Positions 7,373 through 16,574 of a stretch of 42,930 bases of DNA are shown in pieces. The notes under the pieces are model-generated. The model did not search any database. It worked only from the letters and a program-made list of their open reading frames with translations, and was not told the origin of the DNA. How positions within the stretch are numbered: the first letter of the stretch is position 1; every line of letters starts with the position of its first letter. A program made the position numbers and the translations under genes. The stretch is from assembly GCA_028697255.1 (NCBI GenBank), contig JAQVFM010000009.1, positions 1 to 42,930 of the forward strand. Direction: 5' to 3'. Origin of the DNA: Oscillospiraceae bacterium (GTDB taxonomy: Bacteria; Bacillota; Clostridia; Oscillospirales; Acutalibacteraceae).

Positions 7373-8725
7373 TTATTTTATAATATCATCAATATTCTGA
7401 AAATTTTTATTTGTTGTGACTATTATCACATCGTCGCCCGGTAATATCATATCAGACCCGCTGGGATATATTAAAGAATTTTCCCGTATAATGCAGGCAA
7501 TTAGCAGTCCGGGCTTTATCGACAATTCAGTTAACGGAGTATAAAGCGTTCGGCTTGTCTCTTTTACATGAAATTGTAATACCTCAACGCGCCCATTCGC
7601 CAAACGATAAAAAGCGTTAATGTTTGACCCGAGCGTGTTCTCGGTAGACCTGACAAAGCGAATAATCTGATCGGCAATAAGCTGCTGCGGAGTAACGATA
7701 GATTGTAATCCAACATTATCCAAAACCTTTAACAAATCTGTACGATTAACCTTTGTAATTGTCTTTTCAACACCCATTCGTGAAGCATAAATTGAAATAA
7801 GTATATTCTCTTCATCTATTCCTAAAAGCGAAATAACTGAATCATAATCAGTAAACCTTTCTTCATTAAGAAACATTTGCTTTGTACCGTCGCCAAAGAT
7901 TATTTCTGCCTGAGGAAAGTCGGCGGCAAGCTTATCTGCAATAGATGAGTCAGCCTCAATCACTTTAATGCGTATTTGCGTTTTTACAAGCAGCGACAAT
8001 AAATAATGGGTGAGCTTTCCGCCACCGATAATCAGAACCGAGCTTATCTTTGATAACCTGTGCTGGTTGTGCCTGCAAAATGTTGTCACATCGGCATTGC
8101 TTCCCGTAACCATAACATGATCTCCCGCCTCAAGGCGTGTTTCGCCATCGGGAATCAGAACCTTGTCTCCCCTGACAACAATACATATAAGCACATTTCC
8201 ATATCGTCCATTATAATCCTTTAGCTTCATACCGGCCATCGGTGCATCGCTTTGTAAGACTACTTCAACCATGTTGACACGGCCTTGTTCAAAATATTCT
8301 ACATTTAATGCCGCCGGAAACATCAGCATACGGACTATATCGTGAGCAGCTTCAAGCTCGGGATTAATCATCATTGAAATCCCTAAGCTCTCTCTAAGAA
8401 AATTCATTTGCTTAAAATAATCAGGGTTGCGCACTCGAGCTATCGTATATTTAGCGCCCAACTTTTTTGCTGTAATAGCGGCTATAATATTGGTTTCATC
8501 GTTTGGAGTAACAGCAATAAAAATATCACAATCGTTAACACCGGCTTCTGCTTGAACATCATAAATCCCGCCGTTACCAAGCACACCGCCTATATCATAC
8601 ATATTGGTTAATTGGTCAAGGCGTGTTTCATTTAATTCAATCAAAATAATATTGTGATTTTCTTTAGATAAATCACAGCAAAGCTCCTCGCCAACCTTTC
8701 CGGCTCCCGCAATAACAATATCCAT
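7373..8725 (-). CDS. trkA: TrkA potassium uptake regulatory subunit (two RCK domains)
   Basis: 450 residues made of two tandem RCK units. The first begins MDIVIAGAGKVGEELC, a Rossmann GxGxxG nucleotide-binding loop, and is followed by a TrkA_C domain (about 140-215). The second begins with SVLIIGGGKLTHYLL at about 228 and ends with another TrkA_C domain. The protein binds NAD(H)/ATP and forms a cytoplasmic ring that gates TrkH. Start ATG has GGGAGAT close upstream. trkH follows after 12 nt. The upstream gap carries a REP-like repeat; no clear promoter was read there. Confidence 0.95.
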   Translation of the reverse strand: MDIVIAGAGKVGEELCCDLSKENHNIILIELNETRLDQLTNMYDIGGVLGNGGIYDVQAEAGVNDCDIFIAVTPNDETNIIAAITAKKLGAKYTIARVRNPDYFKQMNFLRESLGISMMINPELEAAHDIVRMLMFPAALNVEYFEQGRVNMVEVVLQSDAPMAGMKLKDYNGRYGNVLICIVVRGDKVLIPDGETRLEAGDHVMVTGSNADVTTFCRHNQHRLSKISSVLIIGGGKLTHYLLSLLVKTQIRIKVIEADSSIADKLAADFPQAEIIFGDGTKQMFLNEERFTDYDSVISLLGIDEENILISIYASRMGVEKTITKVNRTDLLKVLDNVGLQSIVTPQQLIADQIIRFVRSTENTLGSNINAFYRLANGRVEVLQFHVKETSRTLYTPLTELSIKPGLLIACIIRENSLIYPSGSDMILPGDDVIIVTTNKNFQNIDDIIK

Positions 8726-8750
8726 AGTATCTCCCTTGCATAATAAACGG

Positions 8751-8782
8751 TTTTACAGGCGAACACAGTTCGCCCCTACAAA
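8751..8782 (+). repeat. REP-like palindromic repeat, copy A
   Basis: GGCGAAC-aca-GTTCGCC at 8758-8774, flanked by CCTACAAA on the right. It matches the copies at 20121, 29747, 30428 and 40662 and lies in the gap between sigF and trkA. Confidence 0.7.
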
Positions 8783-8864
8783 ATGAGTGCATTTTTCAAT
8801 CTTTTTTATCGAATATTAGTATACGCCTGTTATAAACAAATTTCAATAAATTTCATTAGAATTT

Positions 8865-8910
8865 AAATTGGGAGCCGTTTGAAAAAATACAATCAAACGG
8901 CTCCCAATTT
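8865..8910. terminator. Long hairpin at the 3' end of the spoIIA operon
   Basis: An 18-bp perfect stem pairs AAATTGGGAGCCGTTTGA (8865-8882) with its complement at 8893-8910 across a 10-nt loop. It lies 30 nt past the sigF stop. The U-tract is short (AATTT), so it is a terminator by position and stability rather than by a classical T run. Confidence 0.6.
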
Positions 8911-8939
8911 ATTATTACAGTTACATTGCCGGCAATGTG

Positions 8940-9599
8940 TTATCCCGTTAATTTTTTTCGCATAAGCGCGAGTATCGCACGTTCGCGCCTGGATACCTGC
9001 ACTTGGGTCATACCCAGCTTTTCGGCTGTAGATTGCTGTGTGTTGCTTTTTAGATACCTCAGCACAATTAAAGTCCTGTCAAGCGAGTCGAGCTCACATA
9101 AAACCTGCCGAAGTGCGAGCGTATCTGTTAGCATTTCTTCAGGAGGTGATACCGGCACGTCAATCTGCTCACCATCGTCATCTTCACCGCTACGAGTTAG
9201 CGACAGAGGAGGCATTGCTGCGCTCAATGCTTCTGCCGCCTGCTCTACATCCACGCCTAATAAATCCGCCATTTCACTGACAGTGGGTTCCCGTCCTTCG
9301 CTGCACATAAAGCTGTCTCGCTCACGCATGGCGCGCAGCGACAGCTCCTTCAATGAGCGTCCCACCTTAACAGCTCCGCCGTCGCGGAAAAGACGGCGTA
9401 TTTCACCCAATATTACGGGTACTGCATAAGTCGAAAAGCGTAGACCGCGTGATTCATCAAAGCCGTCAGCCGCCTTTACCAGCCCCATACATCCGGCCTG
9501 AAATAAATCATCGTATTCAATTCCCCGTCCTGTGAAGCGACGTGCGCACGAGTGTACAAGTCCGATGTTGCTGCAGATGAATTCCTCCCGATCGCTCAA
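8940..9599 (-). CDS. sigF: RNA polymerase sporulation sigma factor SigF
   Basis: 219 residues. Region 2 is clear (RGIEYDDLFQAGCMGLVKAADGFD, RFSTYAVPVILGEIRRLFRDG), region 3 follows with SLKELS, and region 4 ends with the helix-turn-helix STAEKLGMTQVQVSRRERAI. SigF is the first forespore-specific sigma factor. The start is TTG overlapping the spoIIAB stop (TTGA), consistent with translational coupling. Compared with the 255-residue B. subtilis protein it lacks about 36 N-terminal residues (region 1.2); no earlier in-frame ATG start was found. It is last in the spoIIAA-spoIIAB-sigF operon, which fixes its identity as SigF rather than SigG. Confidence 0.95.
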   Translation of the reverse strand: MSDREEFICSNIGLVHSCARRFTGRGIEYDDLFQAGCMGLVKAADGFDESRGLRFSTYAVPVILGEIRRLFRDGGAVKVGRSLKELSLRAMRERDSFMCSEGREPTVSEMADLLGVDVEQAAEALSAAMPPLSLTRSGEDDDGEQIDVPVSPPEEMLTDTLALRQVLCELDSLDRTLIVLRYLKSNTQQSTAEKLGMTQVQVSRRERAILALMRKKLTG

Positions 9600-10045
9600 G
9601 ACTGCTTCGCCTGCCTCTGTTTTAATGTTATGTATTTTTCAAGCGTGACCACAGTCCCTTTGCCTTCTCTTGAAACCACCCTTAACTTATCGGTAAAACT
9701 TTGCATAACCGAAAATCCAAGCCCCGACCTTTCCTCTCCTCCTGTTGTGTATAATGGCTCCATTGCTTTTTCTACGTCGTCAATTCCACACCCTTTATCG
9801 CTAATTTTAATTACCACGCGCCCTGTCGAATACAATCGCGCTGTTATCGTAATTTCGCCAATTTTATCGGGATAAGCGTGTATAATACAATTTGTGACCG
9901 CCTCAGATACAGCCGTTCTGATATCAATAAGCTCGTCGACAGCCGGATCGAGTTGCGTGACAAAAGCAGCTATAACCGAACGCGCGAGGCTTTCATTAGA
10001 AGAACGACTTGGAAATGTGATTTTCATTTTATTTATTGCTTTCAT
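9596..10045 (-). CDS. spoIIAB: Anti-sigma F factor / serine kinase SpoIIAB
   Basis: 149 residues with a GHKL ATPase/kinase fold: N box EAVTNCIIHAY (about 49-59), G1 box DKGCGID and the ATP-lid/G2 segment ERSGLGFSVM. SpoIIAB binds and inhibits SigF in the predivisional cell and phosphorylates SpoIIAA. The ATG is preceded by AAGG at a 7-nt spacing. It lies 33 nt after spoIIAA and overlaps the start of sigF by four bases. Length and layout match the B. subtilis protein (146 residues). No unusual feature. Confidence 0.97.
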   Translation of the reverse strand: MKAINKMKITFPSRSSNESLARSVIAAFVTQLDPAVDELIDIRTAVSEAVTNCIIHAYPDKIGEITITARLYSTGRVVIKISDKGCGIDDVEKAMEPLYTTGGEERSGLGFSVMQSFTDKLRVVSREGKGTVVTLEKYITLKQRQAKQS

Positions 10046-10078
10046 AAAAATACCTTGCCTTTCCGATTTAGAATATTT

Positions 10079-10405
10079 TTAGCGGGAGACTCCCGTATTT
10101 TCACAAAAAATTCCCAGACGCTCAATTCCTGCCAAGCTTATTACTTTTTTAACACGCTCAGATGCACCTATGATTTTCATCTTACCTCCATAAATTTGCA
10201 TCAACTTATAGCGTCCCATTATTAAACCAACGCCCGAGCTGTCCATAAACAAAACCTGCTCAAAATCCATTAATAATTTTTTTGGTCTTGTTTTTTCGAT
10301 TTCGGCGTCAATTTTTTCTCGTATTTGACGCGCAGAATGATGGTCAATTTCTCCTGATAGCCGTGCAATTAACCCGTCCGGAGAGCTTTCTATGTTCACT
10401 CCCAT
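10079..10405 (-). CDS. spoIIAA: Anti-sigma F antagonist SpoIIAA (STAS domain)
   Basis: 108 residues forming one STAS domain. The conserved loop DSSGVG holds the serine phosphorylated by SpoIIAB (S57 here, equivalent to Ser58 of B. subtilis). Dephosphorylated SpoIIAA frees SigF from SpoIIAB. A TTG 10 codons upstream keeps the frame open, but the ATG at 10403-10405 is preceded by AGGGGG at 7 nt and gives the family-typical start. First gene of the operon. A weak sigma-H-like promoter is noted separately at 10445-10472. Confidence 0.96.
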   Translation of the reverse strand: MGVNIESSPDGLIARLSGEIDHHSARQIREKIDAEIEKTRPKKLLMDFEQVLFMDSSGVGLIMGRYKLMQIYGGKMKIIGASERVKKVISLAGIERLGIFCENTGVSR

Positions 10406-10444
10406 GAACGTTACCCCCTTTTTTATTTTCCTCAAAAGCTTAGT

Positions 10445-10472
10445 ATTCCCATAATTTTCAAAAATATTCTTC
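10445..10472 (-). promoter_or_regulatory. Candidate sigma-H-type promoter of spoIIA
   Basis: Minus strand GAAGAATAT (10472-10464) resembles the sigma-H -35 (RnAGGAwww, one mismatch), and TGGGAAT (ending at 10445) resembles the -10 (RnnGAAT) after a 12-nt spacer. In B. subtilis spoIIA is sigma-H dependent. The match is imperfect. Confidence 0.3.
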
Positions 10473-10532
10473 TATTCTCTTTTTAAGAATAAATGCAAAG
10501 CCACGCGCATTTTGCCGAATTTCGCTTAAAGG

Positions 10533-10567
10533 TAAAAAAAAGCCGCCGATTTTTTAATCGGCGGGCT
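10533..10567 (-). terminator. Rho-independent terminator of uraA
   Basis: On the minus strand AGCCCGCCGATT (10567-10556) pairs with AATCGGCGGCT (10551-10541) with one bulged base, followed by eight T residues. It lies 68 nt past the uraA stop. Confidence 0.9.
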
Positions 10568-10634
10568 AAACCACAAAACATATTGTCGGTGCGAACTGTT
10601 TTCGACGGTCAAATCTTATCCTTTTAAGATTACT

Positions 10635-11972
10635 TTATTCTTCTACTCTTAGCGGCAGCAATAAATTTGCAAGAACACCGACAATAACAGCTATGAAAAG
10701 TCCCGAAAACGACATATCTATTTTACCGAATGAAACCGAAACACCTGTGGTTGTAAAGTTTAGCGGGTCATATGTTGCAATATTTATGCCAAGACCTACG
10801 ACAAGTATCAATGCCACAATAATCAAATTCCGGCTGTGTGTAAAATCGAGATCAGCATCGGCTAAAGTGCGGATACCAATCGAAGCAATCATGCCGAACA
10901 ACACAATTTCCACACCGCCTTTTACCGGTGCGGGTATTGTCTGGAGTATTGCGCCAAACTTGCCGAATAAGCCTAATATAATTGCAAATACAGCCGTCAA
11001 ACGCAGGATTTTTGGGTTATAATTCTTAGTGGTGGCCAATACGCCTGTATTTTCCGAATATGTGGTGTTGGCGGGTCCGCCTATAAATCCGGCAAAAGCG
11101 GTTGCAATACCATCACCCAACAAGGTTCTGTGCAGTCCGGGATCGTTAAAAAAGTTTTGACCTACTACCGTGCCGTTTGTTGTTATGTCTCCGATATGCT
11201 CCATAAAAGTAACAATTGCAACCGGAGCAATTGTCAAAATTGCCGTCCAGCTAAACGACGGCAATGTAAAAAAGCCTTCGCTCACATATGGAATATTAAC
11301 CCAAGGAGCATCTGCAACAGGTGAAAAATCCATCGTGAAAAGACCTGCAAGGTTTAAAATAACACAGAGAATATATCCGGCAATAATGCCAAAAAGAATG
11401 GGAATGAGTCTGAAAAACCCCTTTAAAAACACCGAAACACAAACAACCACAATGACAACGAACAACGAAATCAACAAGCTTTTAATGTCAAAGTTAAGTG
11501 TGCTTGAAAAGGCTCCTGCATCGGATACATCGAATACGCGTACAAGGCCCAACGAATCATTTATTGCGGCATAGCTGAGGCCCAGCCCGATAACAATAAT
11601 AACAGGCCCCGTTACAACCGGCGGAAAAATTCTTTTAATCCGGTCGGGACCTATCAAAAATGCTATAAGGGCAAACACAATATACAAAGCACCTGCGACA
11701 ATAATACCGCCCTGTGCAGCAGGTATTCCTTGAGTTGCAACGATTGTTGCAACCGGCGCTATAAAAGCGAAAGATGAACCTAAAAATACAGGCACCTTGA
11801 ATTTCGTGCAAACATGAAATATCAAAGTACCTATTCCTGCCGAAACCAAAGCTAAGGCAGGGTTAAAACCTGTGACAAGCGGAACTAAAACGGTTGCGCC
11901 GAACATAGCAAATAAATGTTGAATACCCAGCACATAGTCCGACGCTTTAAGACGACCATTGCTTTTTTGCAT
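10635..11972 (-). CDS. uraA: Uracil permease, NCS2 (nucleobase:cation symporter-2) family
   Basis: 445 residues, about 14 hydrophobic segments. The N-terminus (LGIQHLFAMFGATVLVPLVTG) is the NCS2 signature, and the substrate loop TFMEHIGDITTNG with the later GGPANTTYSENTGVLATT matches UraA/PyrP uracil transporters rather than xanthine or purine permeases. It imports uracil with protons across the cytoplasmic membrane. The ATG follows GGGAGG closely. It is a single-gene transcript with its own promoter at 12019-12047 and terminator at 10533-10567. I found no PyrR-binding leader or purine riboswitch in the short 5' region. Confidence 0.93.
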   Translation of the reverse strand: MQKSNGRLKASDYVLGIQHLFAMFGATVLVPLVTGFNPALALVSAGIGTLIFHVCTKFKVPVFLGSSFAFIAPVATIVATQGIPAAQGGIIVAGALYIVFALIAFLIGPDRIKRIFPPVVTGPVIIVIGLGLSYAAINDSLGLVRVFDVSDAGAFSSTLNFDIKSLLISLFVVIVVVCVSVFLKGFFRLIPILFGIIAGYILCVILNLAGLFTMDFSPVADAPWVNIPYVSEGFFTLPSFSWTAILTIAPVAIVTFMEHIGDITTNGTVVGQNFFNDPGLHRTLLGDGIATAFAGFIGGPANTTYSENTGVLATTKNYNPKILRLTAVFAIILGLFGKFGAILQTIPAPVKGGVEIVLFGMIASIGIRTLADADLDFTHSRNLIIVALILVVGLGINIATYDPLNFTTTGVSVSFGKIDMSFSGLFIAVIVGVLANLLLPLRVEE

Positions 11973-12018
11973 TTACTTTTCCTCCCTAAACCACCGAGCA
12001 AATTGTTAAATTTTTTAT

Positions 12019-12047
12019 ATTATGACATAAAACTATTTCGATGTAAA
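12019..12047 (-). promoter_or_regulatory. Sigma-A promoter of uraA
   Basis: Minus strand TTTACA (12047-12042), 17-nt spacer, CATAAT (12024-12019); the start of transcription would fall about 40 nt before the ATG. Confidence 0.65.
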
Positions 12048-12114
12048 TAAGATAATGTAATATTGTGTCATTTTTTGTAGTTAAAAAGTATTTTGCATGA
12101 CAGTTCTTTTCCCA

Positions 12115-12143
12115 TTGACTTTTTATCCCTTATTGTTTAGTAT
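12115..12143 (+). promoter_or_regulatory. Sigma-A promoter of the glycyl-tRNA synthetase gene
   Basis: TTGACT (12115-12120), 17-nt spacer, TAGTAT (12138-12143). The short leader (about 55 nt) leaves no room for a T-box. Confidence 0.6.
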
Positions 12144-12203
12144 AAAATGTATTGCAGATAATTTTTTAAAACCCGCTGTTGGCTGAAAGGATGTCGTCAA
12201 TAC

Positions 12204-13577
12204 ATGAAAAACTCTGAAAAAACCATGGAAAAAATTGTGGCTCTGTGCAAGGGCAGAGGTTTTGTATTTCCCGGTTCTGATATATATGGAGGACTTGCAA
12301 ACACTTGGGACTACGGACCGCTTGGGGTAGAGCTCAAAAACAATATTAAGCGCGCATGGTGGAAAAAGTTTGTGCAGCAAAGTTCGTATAATGTGGGACT
12401 GGACAGCGCAATTCTTATGAATCCGAAAACATGGGAGGCATCGGGCCATGTCGGCAGTTTTTCCGACCCGTTAATGGATTGCAAAAGCTGCAAAACACGC
12501 CATCGCGCCGATAATTTGATCGAAGAACACGGAGTTAACCCGGTAGGCTGGGATTTTGATCAAATGACAAGCTACATTAACGAGCATGACTTAAAATGCC
12601 CAAACTGCGGTAAACATGATTTTACAGATATTCGCACCTTTAATTTGATGTTCAAGACTTTTCAAGGGGTCACGGAAGACGCCAAAAATGAAATATATTT
12701 GCGCCCGGAAACAGCACAGGGCATTTTTGTGAACTTTTCACACATTCAGCGTACAACGCGTAAAAAAATACCGTTTGGCGTTGCACAAATAGGAAAAAGC
12801 TTTCGCAACGAGATTACGCCGGGCAATTTTACATTTAGAACCCGTGAGTTCGAGCAAATGGAGCTTGAATTTTTTTGCAAACCCGGTACTGACACCGAAT
12901 GGTTTTTATATTGGAAAGAGTTTTGCAAAAATTGGCTTATAACGCTTGGCATAAGGGAAGAAAACCTGCGTATGCGCGACCATGATCCTGAGGAGCTGTC
13001 GCATTATTCAAAAGCCACAACCGACTTTGAATTTTTATTCCCGTTTGGGTGGGGAGAGCTTTGGGGTATCGCCAACCGTACCGATTATGATCTTTCACAG
13101 CATTCCAAACATTCGGGTCAAAGGCTTGATTATTTTGACAGCGAAACCGGCGAACGCTATACTCCATATGTAATTGAACCGTCACTGGGCGCGGATAGAG
13201 TGACTTTAGCATTTTTGTGCGATGCCTATGACGAGGAGGTTATCGACAACAAGGAAACGCGCGTCGTTTTGCGTTTGCACCGTGCACTTGCGCCTTTTAA
13301 GGCTGCCGTACTGCCACTATCTAAAAAGCTGGGCGCCGAAGCGTTAAAAGTATATGAAATGCTGTCAAGCCATTTTATGACCGATTATGACGAAACCGGA
13401 TCAATCGGTAAACGTTATAGACGTCAGGATGAAATCGGAACCCCATATTGCATCACCTATGACTTTGACAGCGAAAAAGACGGTTGTGTTACTGTACGGG
13501 ATCGTGATACAATGCAGCAGGAACGCATACAAATTGATTTGCTTCCTGATTATCTTTTGAAAAAAATTGAGTTTTAA
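12204..13577 (+). CDS. glyS: Glycyl-tRNA synthetase, single-chain dimeric type
   Basis: 457 residues of the alpha2 (eukaryote/archaea-like) GlyRS, not the alpha2beta2 bacterial type. Seen are [25 protein letters not shown] at the N-terminus, a Cys pair zinc insertion (CKSCK about 93-97, CPNCGK about 133-138), class II motif 2 ([24 protein letters not shown], about 198-221), motif 3 ([13 protein letters not shown]) and a C-terminal anticodon-binding domain. It charges tRNA(Gly). The ATG has AAAGGATG about 10 nt upstream. The SGNH hydrolase gene begins 26 nt after the stop and may be co-transcribed. No oddity in the sequence. Confidence 0.97.
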   Translation: MKNSEKTMEKIVALCKGRGFVFPGSDIYGGLANTWDYGPLGVELKNNIKRAWWKKFVQQSSYNVGLDSAILMNPKTWEASGHVGSFSDPLMDCKSCKTRHRADNLIEEHGVNPVGWDFDQMTSYINEHDLKCPNCGKHDFTDIRTFNLMFKTFQGVTEDAKNEIYLRPETAQGIFVNFSHIQRTTRKKIPFGVAQIGKSFRNEITPGNFTFRTREFEQMELEFFCKPGTDTEWFLYWKEFCKNWLITLGIREENLRMRDHDPEELSHYSKATTDFEFLFPFGWGELWGIANRTDYDLSQHSKHSGQRLDYFDSETGERYTPYVIEPSLGADRVTLAFLCDAYDEEVIDNKETRVVLRLHRALAPFKAAVLPLSKKLGAEALKVYEMLSSHFMTDYDETGSIGKRYRRQDEIGTPYCITYDFDSEKDGCVTVRDRDTMQQERIQIDLLPDYLLKKIEF

Positions 13578-13603
13578 TGCCTAACTACGGCAGGAGTGGA
13601 TAT

Positions 13604-14566
13604 ATGAAAAACAGAAAACCTTCGTTCCGTTACAGTATTGTACGGATAAGGCGACCACGAAAATCCGCCCTCATACGAAATATCATGGTTTCATCAATAG
13701 CCGTACTGATTTTAATAATGTCAGTCGCTATTGCATATTGGATGGATAAACCTAAATCAATTGCAGTTCAGTCATCACAATCTACGCGGCATTTTACGAC
13801 TGCTGCAACTTATTTAACAGAAGAAGAAACAACAGTAACTCAAGCCCCAACCGAAAATTCAACTACTGCTCTTACAGAAATTGCAACTGTTGCGGTCGGC
13901 GACGAGTATTTTGCAGATGCCTGCTTTATCGGAGATTCCCGTACACAAGGGCTCATGATGTATTCTGCGCCCGAATCGGCAACTTTTCTTGCATTAAAAG
14001 GCATGACCGTTGAAAGTTTTTTCAAAAATAAGGCTTTTGAAAAAAAGACAAAAACGGCTGAACAAATGCTTAAAAAGCACAAGTTTGGCAAAATTTATAT
14101 AATGCTGGGATTGAACGAGCTTGGCTGGTCATACAGCAATTTATTTATTAAACGATACGGCGAGCTAATTGACTCGATTAAGGAATCGCAGCCGAAGGCG
14201 AAAATTTTTGTGCAATCGATATTGCCTGTGTCTGCTGACAAATCCTCAAGCCATAAAAGCTTTAACAACCCGAGAATTATGGAGTATAACCGGATGGTAT
14301 TCAATATGTGCGTCGAAAAGCAGGTTATTTATCTCAATGTTCGTGAATCGGTTGAGGATAAAAAAGGCAATCTGCCCAAAGAGGCAACCACCGATGGAAT
14401 CCACATGAACAAGGCGTATTGCGACAAATGGATGCAATATCTGCGCACACATACCGATGCTTCTGTCGCTCAAAAGCAAGAAGTGGCAAGTACATCGACT
14501 GATACAACTAACGCGGCTTCGACGGCACCAACCGTAGCCACCGACTCAACTGAAAAAACGAAATAG
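13604..14566 (+). CDS. Membrane-anchored SGNH/GDSL-type hydrolase
   Basis: 320 residues. A basic N-terminus (about 1-30) is followed by one transmembrane segment (about 33-54) and a Thr/Ala-rich linker, so the catalytic domain is outside the cell. The domain has block I GDS (G110-D111-S112, nucleophile Ser), the GLNELG block III and the D264-x-x-H267 block V. The family contains O-acetyl esterases and transferases acting on surface polymers. A start at 13577 overlapping glyS is possible, but the ATG at 13604 has AGGAG at 7 nt. The Ser/Thr-rich C-terminal tail (about 290-320) is low complexity. The neighbouring DUF4358, MBOAT and DHHW genes point to a role in polysaccharide O-acetylation. Confidence 0.82.
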   Translation: MKNRKPSFRYSIVRIRRPRKSALIRNIMVSSIAVLILIMSVAIAYWMDKPKSIAVQSSQSTRHFTTAATYLTEEETTVTQAPTENSTTALTEIATVAVGDEYFADACFIGDSRTQGLMMYSAPESATFLALKGMTVESFFKNKAFEKKTKTAEQMLKKHKFGKIYIMLGLNELGWSYSNLFIKRYGELIDSIKESQPKAKIFVQSILPVSADKSSSHKSFNNPRIMEYNRMVFNMCVEKQVIYLNVRESVEDKKGNLPKEATTDGIHMNKAYCDKWMQYLRTHTDASVAQKQEVASTSTDTTNAASTAPTVATDSTEKTK

Positions 14567-14581
14567 AAGGGATGAACATCT

Positions 14582-15046
14582 ATGAAAAAAGGAGCTGTTC
14601 TAACTGCTGTCATCGCATTGACAGTGGTAATTTTTGCAGGCTGCCAAAAAAAGGATGTTGTTATCGATGTCGCGGCGCTTGCCGACGATCTTAAAAACAG
14701 CGTACCGTTCGTCGACACACTTGACCAGCCAAGCGACGCGGCGTTTAAGCAAATTTATCAAATAGACGATGTTGATATTGCTGAAAAAAAAGTATATGTC
14801 AGCTCGGGCGCCACAGCCGAAGAAATTGCGGTGTTTGAATCTGTTAGCGAAGATGCCGCCGAACGCATACATGAAGCGGTCAATACCCGTATCGCCGATA
14901 ATCTCGAAAGCTTTGAGGATTATAACCCCGAAGAACAAAAAAAATTAAGCGATCCTGTTATTGTGGTAACCGGCAAATACGTTATTCTCTGCGTATCAGA
15001 TGACAACGACGCTGCAAAACAGTGCATTGATAAATACACAAAATAA
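14582..15046 (+). CDS. DUF4358 family lipoprotein
   Basis: 154 residues with a signal peptide ending in the lipobox FAGC (Cys about 21), so it is lipid-anchored to the outer face of the membrane. The mature part fits DUF4358, a domain of unknown function found in Clostridia; typical features are the acidic start, the EEIAVFES segment, and a C-terminal strand KYVILCVSDD. The ATG follows AGAAGGGATG. It lies 15 nt after the SGNH gene and 14 nt before the MBOAT gene, so it is part of the same operon; a structural or accessory role in polymer acetylation is inferred from this context only. Confidence 0.78.
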   Translation: MKKGAVLTAVIALTVVIFAGCQKKDVVIDVAALADDLKNSVPFVDTLDQPSDAAFKQIYQIDDVDIAEKKVYVSSGATAEEIAVFESVSEDAAERIHEAVNTRIADNLESFEDYNPEEQKKLSDPVIVVTGKYVILCVSDDNDAAKQCIDKYTK

Positions 15047-15060
15047 TCCGGAGGATTTTT

Positions 15061-16482
15061 ATGGTTTTTAGCAGTCCGGTTTTCCTTTTCTATTTCCTGC
15101 CGGCAGTCCTTTGCCTTTATTTTTTGGTGCCGAAAGGTTTAAAAAACACATTGCTGCTTGCCTTCAGCCTGTTCTTTTATGCTTGGGGCGAGCCGGTTTA
15201 TGTTTTGCTGATGATCGCAGTAATAGTTATCAACTATTTGTTCGGTCTGTGGGTATCGCACTTAAAAGATGCAGGGCGGCCAAAGGCCGCCCGCTTTGCG
15301 TTAATTGCTTGTGTAATTATAAACATAGGCATTTTAGGATTTTTCAAATATGCTGATTTTTTAATAACAAACATAAACTTTATCCCTGCAGTATCTGTTC
15401 CGCTGCTTAGAATTGCGTTGCCAATCGGAATATCATTTTATATTTTTCAATCGCTGTCATACACTATTGACGTTTACCGAGGCATTGTAAAACCGCAGCG
15501 CAACATAATAAACTTCGGTACCTATATTGCACTTTTTCCTCAATTAATAGCCGGCCCGATTGTGCAATACAAAACTATCGAAGGTCAGCTTGAATCGCGC
15601 ACTCACAGCTATGATAGGTTTGGCGACGGAGTGTGGCGTTTTGTCGTGGGGCTTGGCAAAAAAGTGCTGCTTGCAAACAACTTCGGCTTAGTGTGGGACA
15701 AGGTTTCGGGTATGGAAGCTTCTTCGGTTGCGGTGCTTACATCATGGATAGGCATACTATCCTTTGCATTTCAGATATATTTTGATTTTTCGGGTTACTC
15801 GGATATGGCAATCGGGATTGGAAAAATGTTTGGTTTTGAGTTTTTAGAAAATTTTAATTATCCGTACATGTCAAAAAGCATTACCGAATTTTGGAGGCGC
15901 TGGCATATATCACTGAGTACGTGGTTTCGGGATTATGTATACATCCCGCTGGGCGGCAACCGACGTGGCCTTGCGCTTCAGCTTAGAAACTTAATTTTAG
16001 TGTGGTTACTTACCGGAATATGGCACGGGGCAAGCTGGAATTTTGTTATCTGGGGACTGTATTTTGGTGTCCTGCTAATCTTGGAAAAGTTGTTTTTGCT
16101 CAAAGTACTTCAGAGGATTCATAAGTTTTTCTCCCATACTTATACCATGCTGCTTGTAATTATTAGCTGGGCCATATTCGCGTTTGATAGCCTTAAACAG
16201 GGTGTTTACTTTATCGGCTCCATGTTTGGCGTGTATAAAGCGTCAATCGCCGACAACGTGTCAATTTATCTGCTGCTTACCAACGGTATTTTACTGCTTA
16301 TCGGCATTGCGGGCAGCACTGATTACCCAAAACGTGCGCTAAAATTTCTTCAAGCTTATCTTCACAAAAAACCTGCACTGGCAACAGCTGGAGCATGTGT
16401 ACTGTTACTTATAATATCATTACTGAGTGTCGCGTATGTAGTCGATGCGTCGTATAATCCGTTTTTGTATTTTCGCTTTTAA
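15061..16482 (+). CDS. MBOAT-family membrane O-acyltransferase, AlgI-like
   Basis: 473 residues with about 11-12 membrane segments. The conserved region reads SITEFWRRWHISLSTWFRDYVYIPLGG, followed by the active-site His in LTGIWHGASWNF (about residues 319-330). AlgI/DltB-type MBOAT proteins move acyl groups across the membrane to acetylate exported polysaccharide, working with an SGNH-fold partner. The ATG has GGAGG at 7 nt. Neighbours on both sides are SGNH-type proteins (13604-14566 and 16575-17711), which is the usual partner arrangement. The acceptor polymer cannot be told; no glycosyltransferase genes are nearby. DltB is unlikely because no dltA, dltC or dltD is present. Confidence 0.92.
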   Translation: MVFSSPVFLFYFLPAVLCLYFLVPKGLKNTLLLAFSLFFYAWGEPVYVLLMIAVIVINYLFGLWVSHLKDAGRPKAARFALIACVIINIGILGFFKYADFLITNINFIPAVSVPLLRIALPIGISFYIFQSLSYTIDVYRGIVKPQRNIINFGTYIALFPQLIAGPIVQYKTIEGQLESRTHSYDRFGDGVWRFVVGLGKKVLLANNFGLVWDKVSGMEASSVAVLTSWIGILSFAFQIYFDFSGYSDMAIGIGKMFGFEFLENFNYPYMSKSITEFWRRWHISLSTWFRDYVYIPLGGNRRGLALQLRNLILVWLLTGIWHGASWNFVIWGLYFGVLLILEKLFLLKVLQRIHKFFSHTYTMLLVIISWAIFAFDSLKQGVYFIGSMFGVYKASIADNVSIYLLLTNGILLLIGIAGSTDYPKRALKFLQAYLHKKPALATAGACVLLLIISLLSVAYVVDASYNPFLYFRF

Positions 16483-16508
16483 TACTCGTTAAATCGGCGA
16501 ATTAAAGC

Positions 16509-16534
16509 AGCGAACAACATCGGAGCTGTTCGCT
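16509..16534 (+). repeat. Short hairpin between the MBOAT and DHHW genes
   Basis: AGCGAACA (16509-16516) pairs with TGTTCGCT (16527-16534) across a 10-nt loop. It shares the CGAAC/GTTCG core with the REP-like repeats but is degenerate. There is no T run, so it is unlikely to terminate the operon; it could tune mRNA stability. Confidence 0.4.
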
Positions 16535-16574
16535 TAGAAGATGAGTATAAATGAAAGGCAGGTTTTGAATATAC

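Noticed and set aside
11973-12018. Purine riboswitch or PyrR attenuator before uraA
   Set aside because: The leader is only about 40 nt after the promoter, too short for either, and no conserved core was found.
12144-12203. T-box before the glycyl-tRNA synthetase gene
   Set aside because: The leader is about 55 nt and has no GGUGGNACC core or terminator.
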